Shown here: piece by piece, positions 60,428 to 64,000 of the stretch | Layout: each line of letters opens with the position of its first letter | Numbering within the stretch: position 1 is the first letter of the stretch | Assembly: GCF_900110555.1 (NCBI RefSeq) | Contig: NZ_FOEE01000020.1 | Location: forward strand, 1 to 64,000 | Source: Trujillonella endophytica | GTDB lineage: Bacteria > Actinomycetota > Actinomycetes > Mycobacteriales > Geodermatophilaceae | Length of the DNA: 64,000 nucleotides | Direction of reading: 5' to 3' | Position numbers and translations under genes: made by a program | Notes under the pieces: model-generated | What the model was told of the DNA's origin: nothing | What the model saw: only the letters and a program-made list of their open reading frames with translations | The model's database searches: none

Positions 60428-60675
60428 CGGTGCGCCTCGTGCGCGGCGGCGGGAACGCCGTCGGCGCCGGCGTCGGGCACCCACTCGAGCAGGTCCCCGG
60501 GCTGGCACTCCAGCACCCGGCACATCGCCTCCAGCGTGCTGAAGCGGACGGCCTTGGCCCTGCCGTTCTTCAGCACCGCCACGTTGGCCGGGGTGAGCCC
60601 GACGCGTTCGGCGAACTCGCCGACGCTCATCTTGCGCCGGGCCAGCTCGACGTCGATGCGGACGACGATGGCCAT
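60424..60675 (-). CDS. Small Xre-family helix-turn-helix regulator
   Basis: An 83-residue protein: MAIVVRIDVELARRKMSVGEFAERVGLTPANVAVLKNGRAKAVRFSTLEAMCRVLECQPGDLLEW is the compact Cro/C1-type HTH of the YozG type, which usually accompanies a DUF2975 membrane protein. ATG 60675 shares a base with the DUF2975 stop. It probably represses its own operon through the 19-bp inverted repeat upstream of that operon; the DUF2975 protein may act as its membrane-bound partner. Confidence 0.9.
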   Translation of the reverse strand: MAIVVRIDVELARRKMSVGEFAERVGLTPANVAVLKNGRAKAVRFSTLEAMCRVLECQPGDLLEWVPDAGADGVPAAAHEAHR

Positions 60676-61169
60676 CAGATGACCGCTTCCATGTCGGTGC
60701 GCAGCGTGGTCGCCTGCCGCAGCAGCGCCCGCATGATGACCATGAGCAGGCCGACGACGGCGCCGATGAGCAGCAGGACCAGCAGCAGCGCCGGCAGCGC
60801 CGGGTCGTCGCTGACCTCGTCGACGATGAAGTAGTACGAGCAGACGAAGGTGCCGGCCAGCATCAGCCAGCCCGCGCCGATCGCCCACACGATCGCGTCG
60901 ACCCACGGCAGCGCGTCGGCGCTGAAGATCCGGTCGTCGGTCACGAGGGTCAGCAGCTTCCACGTGCACACGACGACGGCCTGCACGCAGACGAGCCCCA
61001 GCACCGAGATCGTCAGCATCGCCGCCCGCATGAACCGCCGCTCGAGGGTCGGGTCCGCCAGGTCGGGCACCATCTCGGGCAGCGCCCAGATCTGCGCGGC
61101 CAGCAGCGCCAGGAGCACCAGCACGAGCAGGATCCGGAGCGGCAGGACCACTCGATTCATCCGCGACAT
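60675..61169 (-). CDS. DUF2975 membrane protein
   Basis: A 164-residue protein with four membrane segments: LRILLVLVLLALLAAQIWALPEM, AAMLTISVLGLVCVQAVVVCTWKLLTLV, WVDAIVWAIGAGWLMLAGTFVCSYYFIV and LPALLLVLLLIGAVVGLLMVIM. The segment LVTDDRIFSADALPWVDAI is the DUF2975 hallmark. It precedes a small HTH gene, the standard pairing. A membrane sensor that controls the HTH protein is a reasonable inference but unproved. ATG 61169 has no clear ribosome site; ATG 61160 is an alternative. Confidence 0.87.
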   Translation of the reverse strand: MSRMNRVVLPLRILLVLVLLALLAAQIWALPEMVPDLADPTLERRFMRAAMLTISVLGLVCVQAVVVCTWKLLTLVTDDRIFSADALPWVDAIVWAIGAGWLMLAGTFVCSYYFIVDEVSDDPALPALLLVLLLIGAVVGLLMVIMRALLRQATTLRTDMEAVI

Positions 61170-61191
61170 GCATCGAGCTTCGGGTTCTTCC

Positions 61192-61210
61192 TATCGAATG
61201 TCAATCGATA
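61192..61210. promoter_or_regulatory. 19-bp inverted repeat upstream of the DUF2975-HTH operon
   Basis: TATCGA-ATGTCAA-TCGATA: perfect 6-bp arms with a 7-bp spacer in an AT-rich island, 23 bp upstream of the first gene. The reverse strand has ATTGACATTCGATA, a good -35-like sequence within the repeat. It is the most likely operator for the encoded HTH protein. Confidence 0.6.
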
Positions 61211-61295
61211 CGAACCGCGTGTCGGCAGATCGGGCGACCTCGGCGCCGGCGCGGGGCGGCGCGGGTGCTCGTCGTCCGTCGAGGGACGCGGCAGG

Positions 61296-61754
61296 ATGCC
61301 GCAGGTGACCAGCAGATCCGCCGAGGAGGAGCGCCTGCGCGACCTCGTGCGGCTGCGGCGCGTGCGCGACCGGATCGACCGGGAGTACGCCCAGCCGCTG
61401 GACGTCGAGGCGCTGGCCCGCGGCGTGCACATGTCCGCCGGCCACCTCAGCCGCCAGTTCCGCGCGGCCTACGGCGAGTCGCCGTACTCCTACCTCATGA
61501 CGCGGCGCATCGAGCGCGCGATGGCGCTGCTGCGCCGGGGCGACCTGACCGTCACCGAGGTCTGCTTCGCGGTCGGCTGCTCGTCCCTCGGCACCTTCAG
61601 CACGCGCTTCACCGAGCTCGTCGGCATGCCGCCCAGCGCCTACCGGCGGCAGGCGGCCGCTGGCGCGCCGGGGCTGCCGCCGTGCGTGGCCAAGCAGGTC
61701 ACCCGACCGGTCAGGAATCGAGAAGCCCGCGCCCCCGAGCCCTCCCTAGCGTGA
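61296..61754 (+). CDS. Small AraC-family regulator (DNA-binding domain only)
   Basis: A 152-residue protein made almost entirely of the AraC double helix-turn-helix: DVEALARGVHMSAGHLSRQFRAAYGESPYSYLMTRRIERAMALLRRGDLTVTEVCFAVGCSSLGTFSTRFTELVGMPPSAYRR. There is no ligand-binding domain. The start is taken at ATG 61296; GTG 61305 is also possible. It precedes a VOC protein, a common pair in actinobacteria in which the regulator controls the VOC gene. The last codons overlap the -10 box of the VOC promoter. Confidence 0.9.
   Translation: MPQVTSRSAEEERLRDLVRLRRVRDRIDREYAQPLDVEALARGVHMSAGHLSRQFRAAYGESPYSYLMTRRIERAMALLRRGDLTVTEVCFAVGCSSLGTFSTRFTELVGMPPSAYRRQAAAGAPGLPPCVAKQVTRPVRNREARAPEPSLA
61747..61752 (+). 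promoter_or_regulatory. -10 box of a probable leaderless promoter
   Basis: TAGCGT, then exactly 7 nt, then the ATG at 61760. It lies inside the last codons of the AraC gene. No ribosome site precedes the VOC gene. Confidence 0.62.
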
Positions 61755-61759
61755 TCGCC

Positions 61760-62178
61760 ATGGACACCACCACGGACGTCACCATCCACCAGACCTTCCT
61801 CCCCACCGACGACCCGGAGGCCTCGCTGGCCTTCTACCGGGACACCGTCGGCTTCGAGGTCCGCCTCGACGTGGGCGCGGGCCCGATGCGCTGGATCACC
61901 GTCGGGCCCGCCGGCGGGAGCGGCCCCTCCGTCGTCCTGCAGCCGCCGGCCGCCGACCCCGGCGTCACCGACGAGGAGCGCCGGACCATCGCCGAGATGA
62001 TGGCCAAGGGCACCTACGCCGGCGTCATCCTGGCGACCTCGGACCTCGACGCGACCTTCGAGCGGATGCAGGCTCGCGGCGCCGAGGTCGTGCAGGAGCC
62101 GGTCGACCAGCCCTACGGCGTCCGCGACTGCGCCTTCCGCGATCCCGCGGGGAACATGGTCCGCATCCAGGAGGTCCG

Positions 62179-62182
<4 letters not shown>
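61760..62182 (+). CDS. VOC-superfamily protein
   Basis: A 140-residue glyoxalase-fold protein: HQTFLPTDDPEASLAFYRDTVGFEVRLDVGAGPMRWITVGPAG, then YAGVILATSDLDATFERMQARGAEVVQEPVDQPYGVRDCAFRDPAGNMVRIQEV. Candidate metal ligands include His in IHQTF and Glu near the end. It resembles AraC-linked VOC proteins and resembles drug-binding (bleomycin-type) members. It overlaps the UvrA-like gene by 4 bp, so they are co-translated. Confidence 0.87.

Positions 62183-64000
<1,818 letters not shown>

Overview
The window is about 73% G+C (by eye), with GTG starts common, dense operons and tight ATGA/GTGA overlaps. Gene content and codon bias fit a high-GC actinobacterium. Several families (DUF2795 and DUF2945 stress proteins, siderophore-interacting protein, mycofactocin-coupled SDR, FadE5-type acyl-CoA dehydrogenase) fit a soil or rock-dwelling Geodermatophilaceae-like organism; the family assignment is inference. 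No rRNA, tRNA, CRISPR array, transposase or phage gene was found. Several genes appear leaderless: a TANNNT box lies exactly 7 nt before a GTG/ATG start.

Layout. 0-9.5 kb: the end of a repeat-containing protein, two small stress-type proteins, a siderophore-interacting protein, an OmpR-type two-component system, a PaaI-type thioesterase, and sulfate activation genes (cysQ, cysD, an intruding SDR, cysN). 9.5-14.9 kb: a hairpin cluster, an MFS exporter, a cytochrome P450, and a divergent MFS/LacI pair sharing a 35-bp control region. 14.9-28.6 kb: a catabolic gene cluster containing an aldehyde dehydrogenase, a mycofactocin-coupled SDR, a P450, an amidohydrolase, a KstD-like flavoprotein, a second SDR, two paralogous SnoaL-like proteins, a TetR regulator and a VOC protein. 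An opposing operon follows with E1alpha, E1beta, a free-standing lipoyl domain, a SnoaL protein and a Rieske oxygenase.

The main discovery is in this cluster. Five copies of one 16-bp inverted repeat, GCAAG-N6-CTTGC, sit on the promoters of its transcription units and were seen nowhere else. The embedded TetR protein is the obvious candidate to bind them. The substrate is unknown; the enzyme set suggests oxygenation, alcohol and aldehyde oxidation, ring desaturation and oxidative 2-oxoacid decarboxylation of an alicyclic or terpenoid-like compound.

28.7-64 kb: an HrpA helicase carrying a palindromic repeat inside its reading frame, a MarR/DHA2 exporter pair, two acyl-CoA dehydrogenases, a YihY membrane protein, and a hemerythrin protein. 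Then come an orphan glycine-betaine-type binding lipoprotein, a four-gene envelope cluster led by a degenerate PAP2-kinase fusion, an aldolase-family protein, phaC-phaZ for polyhydroxyalkanoate, a zinc metallopeptidase lipoprotein, and a GGDEF/EAL protein. The right end has an enoyl-CoA hydratase/isomerase, argG, a pair of paralogous unknown proteins, a DUF2975-HTH-ABC operon, and an AraC-VOC-UvrA-like unit cut by the window edge. Three loci (2.3, 32.0 and 56.3 kb) carry related short palindromic repeats.
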